From: Pirellulaceae bacterium
GTDB taxonomy: Bacteria > Planctomycetota > Planctomycetia > Pirellulales > Pirellulaceae
NCBI GenBank assembly: GCA_026004775.1
Contig: BPJU01000005.1
Span: 1-64,000 of the forward strand
Length of the DNA: 64,000 bases
Direction of reading: 5' to 3'
Positions 28,572-38,026 of this stretch are shown piece by piece. The translations under genes and the position numbers were made by a program. The notes below the pieces were generated by a model, which ran no database searches, was not told the origin of the DNA, and saw only the letters and a program-made list of their open reading frames with translations. The stretch's first letter is position 1, and each line of letters opens with the position of its first letter.

Positions 28572-29876
28572 TTACACCAACTCGGGAATCACATGGCCGT
28601 CTTCTACCAGGTAAACCGGACGTCCGGCCTGGTTGACAAACTGCATCCGGGGATCGATTCCCAGCACGTGCAGCACGGTAGCCATCAGGTCCTGAGGGCT
28701 GATGGGACGCGTCTTGGGGACGTCCACTTTCTCGGCCGATTCCCCCACCACTTGCCCCATCTTCAGTCCACCACCGGCCAGCGCCAGCGTGCTCAACGGA
28801 GCCCAGTGGTCGCGTCCCGCACTTCCGTTGATCTTCGGCGTGCGCCCAAATTCTCCGGTGATGACGAGCAAGATCTTTTCGTTCAGTCCGCGCTGATCCA
28901 TATCTTCCACCAGAGCAGCCACAGCGCGGTCCACCTTGGGGCCGAGATTATCCATCCCCTGCTTGATACTGCCGTGCATATCCCAGCCGCCGAAATGGAC
29001 GGTGACAAAGCCGCAGCCGGCTTCGCACAGTCGGCGGGCTTGCAAGAGCTGCTGGCCCAGGCCCGGTCCGTAGCGTTCCACGACGCGCGGATCTTCGTAC
29101 TTAAGGTCGAAGGCCTGCTGCGAGCGGCTCATGATAAGATCAAACGCCTGTTGCTCGAACGCATCCAACCCTTCCATGATCCGCTGCCGGTCGATTTCCC
29201 GGCGGATCTGGTCGATGCCCGACAGCAAGTCGCGCCGCTGCTCCCAACGGGTCTTCTCCATGCGCAGCGTCATATTTTGCCGAGCTTCCCCGCTCGGGTC
29301 GAACGGACCGAATGCAGTCCCCAAGTAGGCCGGGCCGTCACCATAAATGCCACCCAGACGGATGTAGGTCGGCACGCCGCTGACCGGATGGTTCGTGCCC
29401 CGTACGCGAGCCACAATCGAACCGATACTGGGACGACTCTGCTGCGCACCGTTGTCCGCCAACCGGTGGTCATAGCCGGTCATAACCCAGTGCGTCCCGC
29501 CGCCGTGACCGCTGTTGGTGTGGGCAAACGAACGTACAATCGCCATGCGGTCCAACACCCGCGCCATCCGCTCAAAATTCCCACCCAGCGTCACTCCCGG
29601 CAGCACCGTGGCGACTTCGCCCGTGACACTGCGATACTCGGCCGGAGCCGTCATCTTCGGATCGAAGGTCTCGACGTGAGTCGGCCCACCACCCAGCCAC
29701 AGCCAGATGACCGAGGTGTCCCGAGTCGGCTGTCCGGCGGCGGCTGCCTGAGCACGAGCCCGCAACACATTGGCTAACGTCAAACCACCGAATCCCAAGA
29801 CTCCCACACGCAAAAAATCTCGACGCGAAGTACCTTCACACACACCGTGCCGGCGCCGATAGACCACTTCGATCAT
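28572..29876 (-). CDS. DUF1501 domain protein with Tat-type signal
   Basis: The 434-residue protein starts at the ATG at 29876, preceded by AGGAGAG; an open extension to 30152 is not supported. It begins with a twin-arginine leader (SRRDFLRVGVLGFGGLTLA). The DUF1501 body has WLGGGPTHVETFDPK, SFAHTNSGHGGGTHW, HFGGWDMHG and GEFGRTPKING, the latter typical of the alkaline-phosphatase-like fold of this family, ending in LHVLGIDP. In planctomycetes DUF1501 genes sit next to DUF1549/DUF1553 genes; here it is the last of four minus-strand genes. Its biochemical role is not established. Confidence 0.93.
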   Translation of the reverse strand: MIEVVYRRRHGVCEGTSRRDFLRVGVLGFGGLTLANVLRARAQAAAAGQPTRDTSVIWLWLGGGPTHVETFDPKMTAPAEYRSVTGEVATVLPGVTLGGNFERMARVLDRMAIVRSFAHTNSGHGGGTHWVMTGYDHRLADNGAQQSRPSIGSIVARVRGTNHPVSGVPTYIRLGGIYGDGPAYLGTAFGPFDPSGEARQNMTLRMEKTRWEQRRDLLSGIDQIRREIDRQRIMEGLDAFEQQAFDLIMSRSQQAFDLKYEDPRVVERYGPGLGQQLLQARRLCEAGCGFVTVHFGGWDMHGSIKQGMDNLGPKVDRAVAALVEDMDQRGLNEKILLVITGEFGRTPKINGSAGRDHWAPLSTLALAGGGLKMGQVVGESAEKVDVPKTRPISPQDLMATVLHVLGIDPRMQFVNQAGRPVYLVEDGHVIPELV

Positions 29877-30018
29877 AGGTTCTCTCCTGTGACAGGTCAC
29901 CCCCTTGGACCGCACGCCTGTCGCATCCACAGACGTCGATATGTTGATTGTAAAACTTTTTTCGGTTGCCCTGCAAGCGAATTTTCTCGATTTTTTCCGA
30001 GCACCCCCTTTCTTGTCT

Positions 30019-33000
30019 TTACCGAGCGGGCCACGTGCGTACCAGTTGGCCATTATTGGCATTCCACAGGCGAAGCTCCCCGTCCATCCCACCGGCGACC
30101 AGCCACTGCTGGTCGCGGCTGATGGCCAGCGCCTGAACGTAACCAGCCCCACCGAAATTACGGAAATTGCCTCCGTTCGTGGAATTGTGCATGCGGATCA
30201 CACCATCCCCGCATGCTGAAACGATGTTATCCGAGTCACCCATGAACTGCACCGACGTCACATGCTTGCCATAATTGGAAATGGTGCGCAGTTGATCGCC
30301 TGATTCGGCATTCCATATTTTGACGGTGCGATCCGCGCCGGCCGTGGCAATCCGGTCGCCGCTACTATGCCAGGCGACTCCCAGGACGTAATTGGTATGA
30401 CCCTCCAGCCTCCTTAGTAGCTGCCCGGTGGCCACATCAAAAACTTGTGCATATTTGTCGGCGGCAGCCGTGGCCAGTCGCTTTCCATCCGGCGAAAACG
30501 CCACGGCGTAAATCGTGTCATTGTGGGCAGCGGGCAAGCGCAGCACCCAACGCGATGCGGCCAGGTCCCACACACCCAACGCCCCGTCTCGCGAGGGCAT
30601 TCCCCCTGCGATCGCCAACCACTTGCCGTCGGGGCTAAAGTCCAACGCCGTGATGCGGTGTTGGAACAAGTCACCCAACTGATCCACATCCACACACTGT
30701 TCCAACCGCCAGGAGGGCATCGTGTCCCAGACCGCCAAACGTCCGTCTTGCCCGGCAGAGACCAGTTGGGCATCGGCCAGGAAGGCCAGTTGGCTGGCGG
30801 GTTGTTGGTGGCCGGCCAGTACGGCGACGGCGCTTCCATTCTGCGCGTCCCACAAATGCACGTGGATGAAGCGGCTGGCGGTAGCCAGCGTCTTGCCATC
30901 CGGAGAGAAACAGACGCAGGTAATCGGCTGTTCGGCAGCCGCGGCTTCCTGTTGGGCTTGTTGCTGGGCTTGTTGAGCTTCCTGGAGCTGTTTTTCGGCT
31001 TCGGCCAACTCCTGGCGCGCTTCAGGTAACAGGGCTTCGGCCTGCTGCCGCTCGCGATCGGCAATAGCATGATTTTGCTCGGCCAGCGCGTGGGCTTTTT
31101 GTGCTTGTTCCAAAGCGACCACGGCATCGTTGTACGGCTTTTGCACTTCCGCCACTTTGGCGGCGGCTTCGTTGGCAGCGCGAGCGGCCGCATCGTAGGC
31201 CTGCTGCGCGGCAGGAACGGCGGCGGCCGCCTGTTGAGCGGCTTGTTGAGCTTGTTCGGCCTGCCGCCGCGCTTCGTCGGCGAGCTTGGCCAATTCGGCG
31301 TTCTGTGGCATGCTCTGAGCCAACGCGGCGAGGCGATTGGCTCGCTGCTGCTCCCGCTCGGCTTGCCGCTTGGTTTCGGCAGAGGCGGCTTCCGCTTGGC
31401 GCTTCGCCTCCAAAGCTTTCTGCGCGGCCGAAGCAGCGTCAATGGCGGCTTTCTCGCGTTCGAGTTTCATCTGCGTGACAGAATTAAGTTGGGCGGTCTT
31501 CTCTTCGACTTGTTTTTGGGCGGCAGCTAATGCTTCGGCCGTTTTCTTGGCGGCTTCTTGCTTGGCCGGCACGTCCTTCTCCGCGGCTTCGGCCGCCTGT
31601 TTGGCACGATTGAGGCGAGCGTTGGCTTGCGCGACTTGGCGATTCCGTTCAGCCACCACGTTCTTCCGCCTCAAATCGCCGCGAAGCTCAGCGATCATCT
31701 GCCCGTTTTGCGCGTTCCAAAGTCGAGCCGCATTGTTTTCGCCCCCCGAGGCGAGCCGCGTGCCGTCCGAGCTTACCGCTACATCCAGCACCGGCGCTCC
31801 ATGATTGAATTGCTGCAGCGTCTGGCTGTTCAGGACGTTCCATCGCCGAATCGTACCGTCACGGCTTGCACTGTAAAGCTCGAGCGGCGACTGCGGTGCC
31901 GCACTCAATCCGGTCACCTCTTGCCCGTGGCCCGCCAAGGATTTCACGGCATAGTGAGGCGCCACGAATATGCCTTCGCTGCGCGTGGCCACCGCGAGTT
32001 GTCCGGTTCCGCCGCCGATCAAAGCCAATCCGGCAACCCCGTCGCCTCCCCAGGAACGCCGTTCCAGCAGCACGCCGCTGGCCACTTCCCAAATCCGCAC
32101 TTCCGCCGGGTCGGCCCCGACAGCCGACAGGCGTGAGCCATCAGGCGAAAAATCGGCATACAAAACGTCCCCTGCAAAACTGCCGTTGGGCTGTTGGTTA
32201 TGAGCCGCTCCGTTGCCGGCGTTCCATAGCCGCACCTGCCCGTTCTGGCCACCGGTAACCAACCACTGCCCGTCCGGTGAAACCGCCATCGCGCCGACAG
32301 GGCTGCCATGGCCAGCCGTGAAAAAGACCTGGCCGTCCGACAGCCGATGTCCCCGCACCGAACCGTCGGCACAGGCACTGTAGAGTTGCTGTCCATTGGG
32401 ATGGAACGCGATTCGGGAAACCGCCTGATTCAAGCCTCCCATCCACCGTTCGAAATAGAGCACCTTTCGCGACCAAATTCCGTCCGATCGCCACGTGTCA
32501 CACAGGCCGCCGTTTGGTGCGATGACCGCCGCCACCAAGTGTGCATCGTCATGGCGCTCGACGAGCACGGCGCGGTTCTCGTTAAGCATCAGATTCCAGA
32601 GGGCCAGTCCCTGTCCACCCGCGGCAGCCAGCAGCCGCGTTGTGTCTTGGCTGAACTGCACGTACTGAGCACGGGGCCAGGGCATATCGATGGCCAGCCG
32701 CTCCTGACCGTTGCCCATTTCCACAACGCGCAGCTTCGCATCCTCGCAAGCGACAGCCATTCGAGCCCCATCGGCCGACACGCTCACGGCGTCCACACCA
32801 GCCGCAATATCGATCGAACGTTGCGGCATACCATCGTTCATTCCCAGCAGGCGAATGGATCGCTGCTGCAGCACTGCCGGTTGATTGCCCAAGAATAGAA
32901 CGCTTTTTATGGGGGCAGGATCTTTCCATTCCCAACCTTTCGTCGGATCCGCCACCTGCCAGAACCGCACCGTCCCATCATCCGCTGCGGCCAGTACCCA

Positions 33001-34875
33001 CTGGCCGTCGGGGCTGAGAGCCAGACTGCGTATCGGCGATGGCAGATCCTCGCGCACCGCGACGTCCGGCATCTCGGGCTGTCGAGTGTCGAACACCACG
33101 ACTTTCTTACCGGTGGCTGCCGCCCCTCGCTGGCGATCGGCGCTCACGGCCACCGAACTTAATTCACCCTCGAGCCATCGCACGCTCACCACTTTTGCCG
33201 AAGCCAAGTCCAGCAGCACCACACCCCAACGTTGTTGTTGCCGCCCAGCCACCAGCGCTATCTGTCCGTCGGGCGTAACTTGGACCGTGTGGATGTGATC
33301 AAAACCAATTTGTTCCGGCTGAACAGGAGACTCAGCCGGTACCCGATAAACGACAAGGCGTCCTTCGCTGCCCCCAGCGGCGAATCGCGTCCCGTCGTTG
33401 GTCCAGGCCCAGCACTGGGCTGGCCCTCCGGTCATGCCGCCGGCCACTTCCTGCTGCTGCCCGCCCACGAATAACTGCCACTTTCCGGAGCCGTAGCCCA
33501 CAAAAACTCGCGGCGCATCCGGGGCCGGCGTGGCCAGGCCGATTGCATTCGGCATTTCGGCCAGCGACCAGCGAGCGAGGACCTCCCATGTAGTGCCATC
33601 GACCAACCACAGCACGCGTTGCGGGTCGACAAACGCCAATCGGCGCCGTTCTTTGTCCAGCGCCAGCCCTGACGGCAATGCTTCGACCGGCGATGGCACG
33701 CGACGAGCCGGAGGTGCGGACAATGACCAGAGCCGGATCAGATTGTCTTGACCGCTGGTCGCCAACCACCAGGAAGCTTCCTGCGCCAGGAACGGGTTGT
33801 TTTCCTGGCGGGGCAGGGGACCTAACACGGCTATGTGGCGCACCGGTTGCGGCGTGCCGATCCGCCACAGCAACTGTCCGTCGGCGGCATTCCACACAGC
33901 CACCGATGCATCCTCACTGGCCGACACCAGCCACGACAGCGCCGGCAGGAATGCCAGGTGTGTGACCGGTGCCGCATGGGCCTGAGCAGTCCACAGGGGC
34001 TTGTCTTGACCAGGCTGCCAGACGGAGAGATTGCCTTGTTCGTCGGCAGCGGCGATCCAGCGTTGTTCCGGCTGCACGGCTACGGCAGTCAGTTTCGCCG
34101 GAAGCGACACTTCCCAGAGCCGCACGTCTTGCGGGCGAGACCAGATCTTCACTTGGCGGAAGCCGGCCGAGGCGAGCCGGTCACCCTGGGGCGAAAACAC
34201 CAGGGCCTGTACCAGATCTCGATGCGCCGGCACCGGTTCTTCCCGCCCGGCCATCTCTTTCAGTTGCGGGTCGGACAGCTCGGCCACCTCGGCACCGGAC
34301 GCCAGATGATAAACCAGGATGCGATTCCCGCGCGAGCAAGCTACGAACTGCGAATCCGGCGAAATGCTGACGGCTTGAATCGGAGCAAAACGTTTCGGAA
34401 GCGGCCGCCACCTCTCTGGCAGGAGCGACACCGTCACCGTGCCGGTCGCCCCCTGGTCGATCCACAACTTGATCAATCCCAGTTCTTCCGGCGCCAGCGG
34501 TTTGGCTCCCACCTTGTTGTCCGGCGGAGGCATATACGGCTCTTTGCGGTGCGAGGCCAGCTCCAGCAGCAGGCTTTCGTCACTTTTTCCCGCCACCACC
34601 GCCGGTCCGGAACTTCCTCCTTTGCGAATCGATTCGGGCGTTTCCAGCACCAGATCGCCTTCACGTGCCGAAGCATTGTGGCACGCCAGACACTTGTTGC
34701 GAAGGATCGGAAGCACTTGGCGCTGGAAGTCCACCTGTCCGTCGTGCTGGACAGAGGCAATCGGTATTTGCCCAAGAGCCGAGGCACAGCCAAGACACAC
34801 CACAGCCCACGCAAAGATCATGCTTCGGCCTTGCATCGCCGTCGCCTTCTCTTGCAAAACCGTGAAACTATTCAT
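30019..34875 (-). CDS. Cytochrome c-like/WD40 protein with an embedded coiled coil
   Basis: The 1618-residue exported protein has a signal peptide (FAWAVVCLGCASALG) and then a planctomycete cytochrome c-type domain (LRNKCLACHNAS with CxxCH, EPYMPPPDNK, LIKLWIDQGA; about residues 48-145). WD40 repeats run to about residue 1065 (SPDGQWVLAAADDGTVRFW), followed by an Ala/Gln/Glu-rich coiled coil of about 250 residues (nt about 30925-31675), then further WD40 repeats (CFSPDGKTLATASRFIHVHL) to the C-terminus. The upstream gene ends 14 bases before it. A heme-carrying scaffold on the cell surface or in the periplasm is the usual guess; no activity is proven. An alternative start is the ATG at 34836. 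Confidence 0.92.
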   Translation of the reverse strand: MNSFTVLQEKATAMQGRSMIFAWAVVCLGCASALGQIPIASVQHDGQVDFQRQVLPILRNKCLACHNASAREGDLVLETPESIRKGGSSGPAVVAGKSDESLLLELASHRKEPYMPPPDNKVGAKPLAPEELGLIKLWIDQGATGTVTVSLLPERWRPLPKRFAPIQAVSISPDSQFVACSRGNRILVYHLASGAEVAELSDPQLKEMAGREEPVPAHRDLVQALVFSPQGDRLASAGFRQVKIWSRPQDVRLWEVSLPAKLTAVAVQPEQRWIAAADEQGNLSVWQPGQDKPLWTAQAHAAPVTHLAFLPALSWLVSASEDASVAVWNAADGQLLWRIGTPQPVRHIAVLGPLPRQENNPFLAQEASWWLATSGQDNLIRLWSLSAPPARRVPSPVEALPSGLALDKERRRLAFVDPQRVLWLVDGTTWEVLARWSLAEMPNAIGLATPAPDAPRVFVGYGSGKWQLFVGGQQQEVAGGMTGGPAQCWAWTNDGTRFAAGGSEGRLVVYRVPAESPVQPEQIGFDHIHTVQVTPDGQIALVAGRQQQRWGVVLLDLASAKVVSVRWLEGELSSVAVSADRQRGAAATGKKVVVFDTRQPEMPDVAVREDLPSPIRSLALSPDGQWVLAAADDGTVRFWQVADPTKGWEWKDPAPIKSVLFLGNQPAVLQQRSIRLLGMNDGMPQRSIDIAAGVDAVSVSADGARMAVACEDAKLRVVEMGNGQERLAIDMPWPRAQYVQFSQDTTRLLAAAGGQGLALWNLMLNENRAVLVERHDDAHLVAAVIAPNGGLCDTWRSDGIWSRKVLYFERWMGGLNQAVSRIAFHPNGQQLYSACADGSVRGHRLSDGQVFFTAGHGSPVGAMAVSPDGQWLVTGGQNGQVRLWNAGNGAAHNQQPNGSFAGDVLYADFSPDGSRLSAVGADPAEVRIWEVASGVLLERRSWGGDGVAGLALIGGGTGQLAVATRSEGIFVAPHYAVKSLAGHGQEVTGLSAAPQSPLELYSASRDGTIRRWNVLNSQTLQQFNHGAPVLDVAVSSDGTRLASGGENNAARLWNAQNGQMIAELRGDLRRKNVVAERNRQVAQANARLNRAKQAAEAAEKDVPAKQEAAKKTAEALAAAQKQVEEKTAQLNSVTQMKLEREKAAIDAASAAQKALEAKRQAEAASAETKRQAEREQQRANRLAALAQSMPQNAELAKLADEARRQAEQAQQAAQQAAAAVPAAQQAYDAAARAANEAAAKVAEVQKPYNDAVVALEQAQKAHALAEQNHAIADRERQQAEALLPEARQELAEAEKQLQEAQQAQQQAQQEAAAAEQPITCVCFSPDGKTLATASRFIHVHLWDAQNGSAVAVLAGHQQPASQLAFLADAQLVSAGQDGRLAVWDTMPSWRLEQCVDVDQLGDLFQHRITALDFSPDGKWLAIAGGMPSRDGALGVWDLAASRWVLRLPAAHNDTIYAVAFSPDGKRLATAAADKYAQVFDVATGQLLRRLEGHTNYVLGVAWHSSGDRIATAGADRTVKIWNAESGDQLRTISNYGKHVTSVQFMGDSDNIVSACGDGVIRMHNSTNGGNFRNFGGAGYVQALAISRDQQWLVAGGMDGELRLWNANNGQLVRTWPAR

Positions 34876-34889
34876 CCGCCGCAGAATAC

Positions 34890-37800
34890 CTATTGCGCCT
34901 GTGATTCGATCGACAACTCGATTACTTTCTCGGTTACCACATTTTGTCCGTTAAAGTTCACCTGCACTTGCACGCGTACGGAATATTGGCCGGGCGAAGC
35001 ATTTTGCGCGGCGTTTACTACCAATTTTCCTTCGTTTTGATTGTTGGGAATTTGCACATTGGATAGTTGCACGCCGTTGATATTTCCTGAAGTTTGCCAA
35101 TTGAGGTTCACCGGACCTTGGAACCCATACGAGCGAGTGACTTTTGCCGGGATTTCTACTTTTTCTCCCTGTTTGACAGAAATTTTTTCGGGCAGCCCTT
35201 CGAGCTGCACCGGCGATTCGACGATTCGAATCACAACCGGTGTGGAAGGCGTCCAGAAGTTGATGTTCTTAGGTTGCGAGTTTTGTTGGAGTTGTTGAGC
35301 CAGCCGGTCGGCCTGTTGTTTGACTTGCTGAGCCATCGTAGCTCGTTGCATGGCTGCCTGGAGTTCCTCTTCCGCCTTGGCCCGGTCAGCTTCGGCTTTC
35401 TTGAGTTTTTCTTGAGCATCGGCCAGGGCTTTTTCCGCATCGGTCAACGTGGTGGCGGCCTCCTTGGCCCGTTTTTCGGCTTCGTCGCGTGCTGCGGCGG
35501 CGTCCTGAGCTGCCTTGGCTACTTGAGGATCGTCAGGTGTTTGGCGTGCCTTTTGGGCCGCTTGTTCGGCGGCCTGCTTAGCTTTTTCGAAATTGGCTTG
35601 GGCTTCGGCAGCGGCTTTGGCGGCCTGATCGCGAGCCGCCGTGGCTTGTTGGAGCTGGGCCTTTGCCTGGTCCAATGCCTTTTGCGCCGCATTGCGGCTG
35701 TCGGTAAGCCGTTTGACATCCTCGGCGGTTTGGGCCACGATTTTTTCCAACTCGGCCTTGCGTTCCGCTGCTCTCTTGGCAGCCTCTGGATTACGCGAAT
35801 ACTGATAGCCTTGCACAAAGCCGTTGAGCACGAGCGTATAAGTACCTACCGGAGCATTGCCGGGAATACGCAGCTCGAATTCGCCCTGGGTCGCTCCGCC
35901 GCCGATTCCTACCTGCGGGGCGTTCACATTGGCGGGTGTCCCGTAGACCACGCCGTTGATGTTTCCGTTGTAATTGTTGCGGCGCGTGACCGAATAGGGG
36001 ATTTTCAATATGCCGCCCCGCGATGTTTCCAGGGGATCCTTGGCCAGGTCTATCAGCACCGGGAGCGATTCTTGGCTGGAAATGGAGAGCAACAGTCCGC
36101 GAATGAGGCGAGCCGGCACCGCGGGGCTCTGTTGCCCGGGTTGCAGCAGCCCCCGCGTTTCCAGAGCCGCGCCGCCACGGGCCACTCTTTCTACAGCCTT
36201 CCCGTCAATTTCAGCCGTGCCACGAATCTCCAAGGAACTAATGCTCGCCGGAGCATCCTCGGCGCACGTCAGTACGATCATTCCCGAGCTGGATTCCGGA
36301 CCCACAATCGCCTCACTGGCCGTGACGCCTGGCGGCAGTCCGGAAGCCACCAGTTTGACCGGGCCATCGAACCCGTCCTGGCGCAGCACCAGTACCCGCA
36401 CCAAGGCTCGGCCTCCTTTGCGCAGAAACACAGCATGCTCGGATTCCCACGGCACGGCTACCAGTCGAAAATCCGGTTTCGGCCGGCGAATGGCCAAGCG
36501 GTACACCAGACGAGGATCGTCACGCAGGGCAGCATATCCGTCGCGTAGCAGGATGCGGTACAGCCCGTCAGCCGGCACGGTAAACAGGTAGTACGGATCA
36601 CCGCTTTGGGGATCGAATTCATGCCCCAAGTCGCGCGGCGCCATGTCGCTTGCCTCGGCCACCAGCGTCATCTGCTCCGTACCATCCTGGTTCTTCACCA
36701 CGCGGTGAAGGAACAATTGCGGGGTACCTTGAGCGCCCAATCGGTTATAGAAAAGCTCCACCGCCCACCGCTCACCCTGCTTCGCCTCGAATTGAAACCA
36801 ATCTTCATCGCGCCGCGGGAAAAACTGTCCGGCCACCTCGCAAGGCAGCGTCAACGGTTGGGCTTTGCCGGCTGAGGGATTGGGTTCCTGTTCCAGTACC
36901 ACTGGTGCTGTCGCCGCATAGATCAGTTGCTTTCCCACGACTACCGGCTGCTGCCAGGGCAGCCGAATACCATCCAGCGTTACCGATTCGGCGCCGTGGT
37001 TGAGCTCCAACGGCAGTTTTCCCATGACATCTGCAGGCATCGACAGATCCAGTTCCAGCCGTTCCAAGCGGTCGCCTTGCCAACGAACGTCCTGCGCCGC
37101 ACCGCCCGGGAGATTACGCCCCCATAAAGCGAGCCTCGCCGTTTTTCCCGGCTCGATCGCCGGCGGAAACACGAAATCGACCACCGGGAACGGTCCCACC
37201 GTCAACCGATAGACGTACTCGGCACCACCTCGATAAAGCGCGTCATACACCAGGACTCGGTATTCGCCGGCCACAGAAGCGGTGACCAAAGCAACCACAT
37301 CCGAGCCTTGCACGTTATCCCACTCGCCCACCACCACCCCGTCCGGTCGTTCGATACGCAATACCGGATCCATCAGAGAGTCGATTTGGCCGGCTGCCAG
37401 CGAGAAGACGACCCTTTGTCCGACCTCCAGCGCCACCCGATATCCATCCACATCGCCATTGGAATTGGATTGCCCATTGACGACGACGGGTAACGACAGC
37501 AGTGCCATCTGTTCGGCTTCTTGGTTCGGTTCGGATTCCCGCACCTCCGGCAGGGAACCGACGACAAAGGTTCTCGGATTGGACAAACCGTACAACCCTT
37601 CGACGCGCACGTCATAGAAGCCGGGGGGCACATCCGGAGCAATCTGCACCAGGAAAACATTCGGGACCGGTTGGGGCCCGGAATCGAACGGTCCCGGTTC
37701 GGCCATTTTCGGCTCGGCTCGCAGCCCGGGGTGCGAGAACCAGAGTTTGGTGGCTTCGTCCAGATCGGCACCCGAGATTGTGACTTCCACGGTTTGGCCG

Positions 37801-37940
37801 GCCTGGCCACCCGGAGGATAAAGGCCGCTGAGGCGAGCGGCCGGTAGTTGGCCGAAGAGCGGAGCCGCCCCCAGCAGTATCCAGCATACGCACCAGCCGC
37901 AACCGACCCAGCGATAGCTCATCATGCACGTCCGCATCAT
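34890..37940 (-). CDS. PPC domain protein with C-terminal coiled coil
   Basis: About 1016 residues from the ATG pair at 37940/37925, which starts a signal peptide (GCGWCVCWILLGAAPLFG); the frame is open to 38069 but that part is implausible. An Ig-like segment (LYPPGGQAGQTVEVTISGA) opens the protein, followed by pre-peptidase C-terminal domains (ESEPNQEAEQ, VDGYRVALEVGQRVVFSLAA; EQEPNPSAGKAQPLTLP) and further beta domains. A coiled coil rich in Ala, Lys, Glu and Gln covers nt about 35270-35800, and a final beta domain (VEIPAKVTRSYGFQGPVNLN) ends the protein. It is second in the operon. The coiled coil resembles that of the next gene, so the two products may associate (inference). Confidence 0.9.
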   Translation of the reverse strand: MMRTCMMSYRWVGCGWCVCWILLGAAPLFGQLPAARLSGLYPPGGQAGQTVEVTISGADLDEATKLWFSHPGLRAEPKMAEPGPFDSGPQPVPNVFLVQIAPDVPPGFYDVRVEGLYGLSNPRTFVVGSLPEVRESEPNQEAEQMALLSLPVVVNGQSNSNGDVDGYRVALEVGQRVVFSLAAGQIDSLMDPVLRIERPDGVVVGEWDNVQGSDVVALVTASVAGEYRVLVYDALYRGGAEYVYRLTVGPFPVVDFVFPPAIEPGKTARLALWGRNLPGGAAQDVRWQGDRLERLELDLSMPADVMGKLPLELNHGAESVTLDGIRLPWQQPVVVGKQLIYAATAPVVLEQEPNPSAGKAQPLTLPCEVAGQFFPRRDEDWFQFEAKQGERWAVELFYNRLGAQGTPQLFLHRVVKNQDGTEQMTLVAEASDMAPRDLGHEFDPQSGDPYYLFTVPADGLYRILLRDGYAALRDDPRLVYRLAIRRPKPDFRLVAVPWESEHAVFLRKGGRALVRVLVLRQDGFDGPVKLVASGLPPGVTASEAIVGPESSSGMIVLTCAEDAPASISSLEIRGTAEIDGKAVERVARGGAALETRGLLQPGQQSPAVPARLIRGLLLSISSQESLPVLIDLAKDPLETSRGGILKIPYSVTRRNNYNGNINGVVYGTPANVNAPQVGIGGGATQGEFELRIPGNAPVGTYTLVLNGFVQGYQYSRNPEAAKRAAERKAELEKIVAQTAEDVKRLTDSRNAAQKALDQAKAQLQQATAARDQAAKAAAEAQANFEKAKQAAEQAAQKARQTPDDPQVAKAAQDAAAARDEAEKRAKEAATTLTDAEKALADAQEKLKKAEADRAKAEEELQAAMQRATMAQQVKQQADRLAQQLQQNSQPKNINFWTPSTPVVIRIVESPVQLEGLPEKISVKQGEKVEIPAKVTRSYGFQGPVNLNWQTSGNINGVQLSNVQIPNNQNEGKLVVNAAQNASPGQYSVRVQVQVNFNGQNVVTEKVIELSIESQAQ

Positions 37941-38026
37941 CGGATGCCCCCGGTAGCATTCGCCCCCGCTAGTCCTGGGAAGGGATGCGCCGGCCTTGCC
38001 GCATACGTGCCGGCTTTGGAGTTCGT

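Noticed and set aside
28593-29777. 394-codon plus-strand ORF
   Set aside because: Antisense to the DUF1501 gene, with no ribosome binding site or motif.
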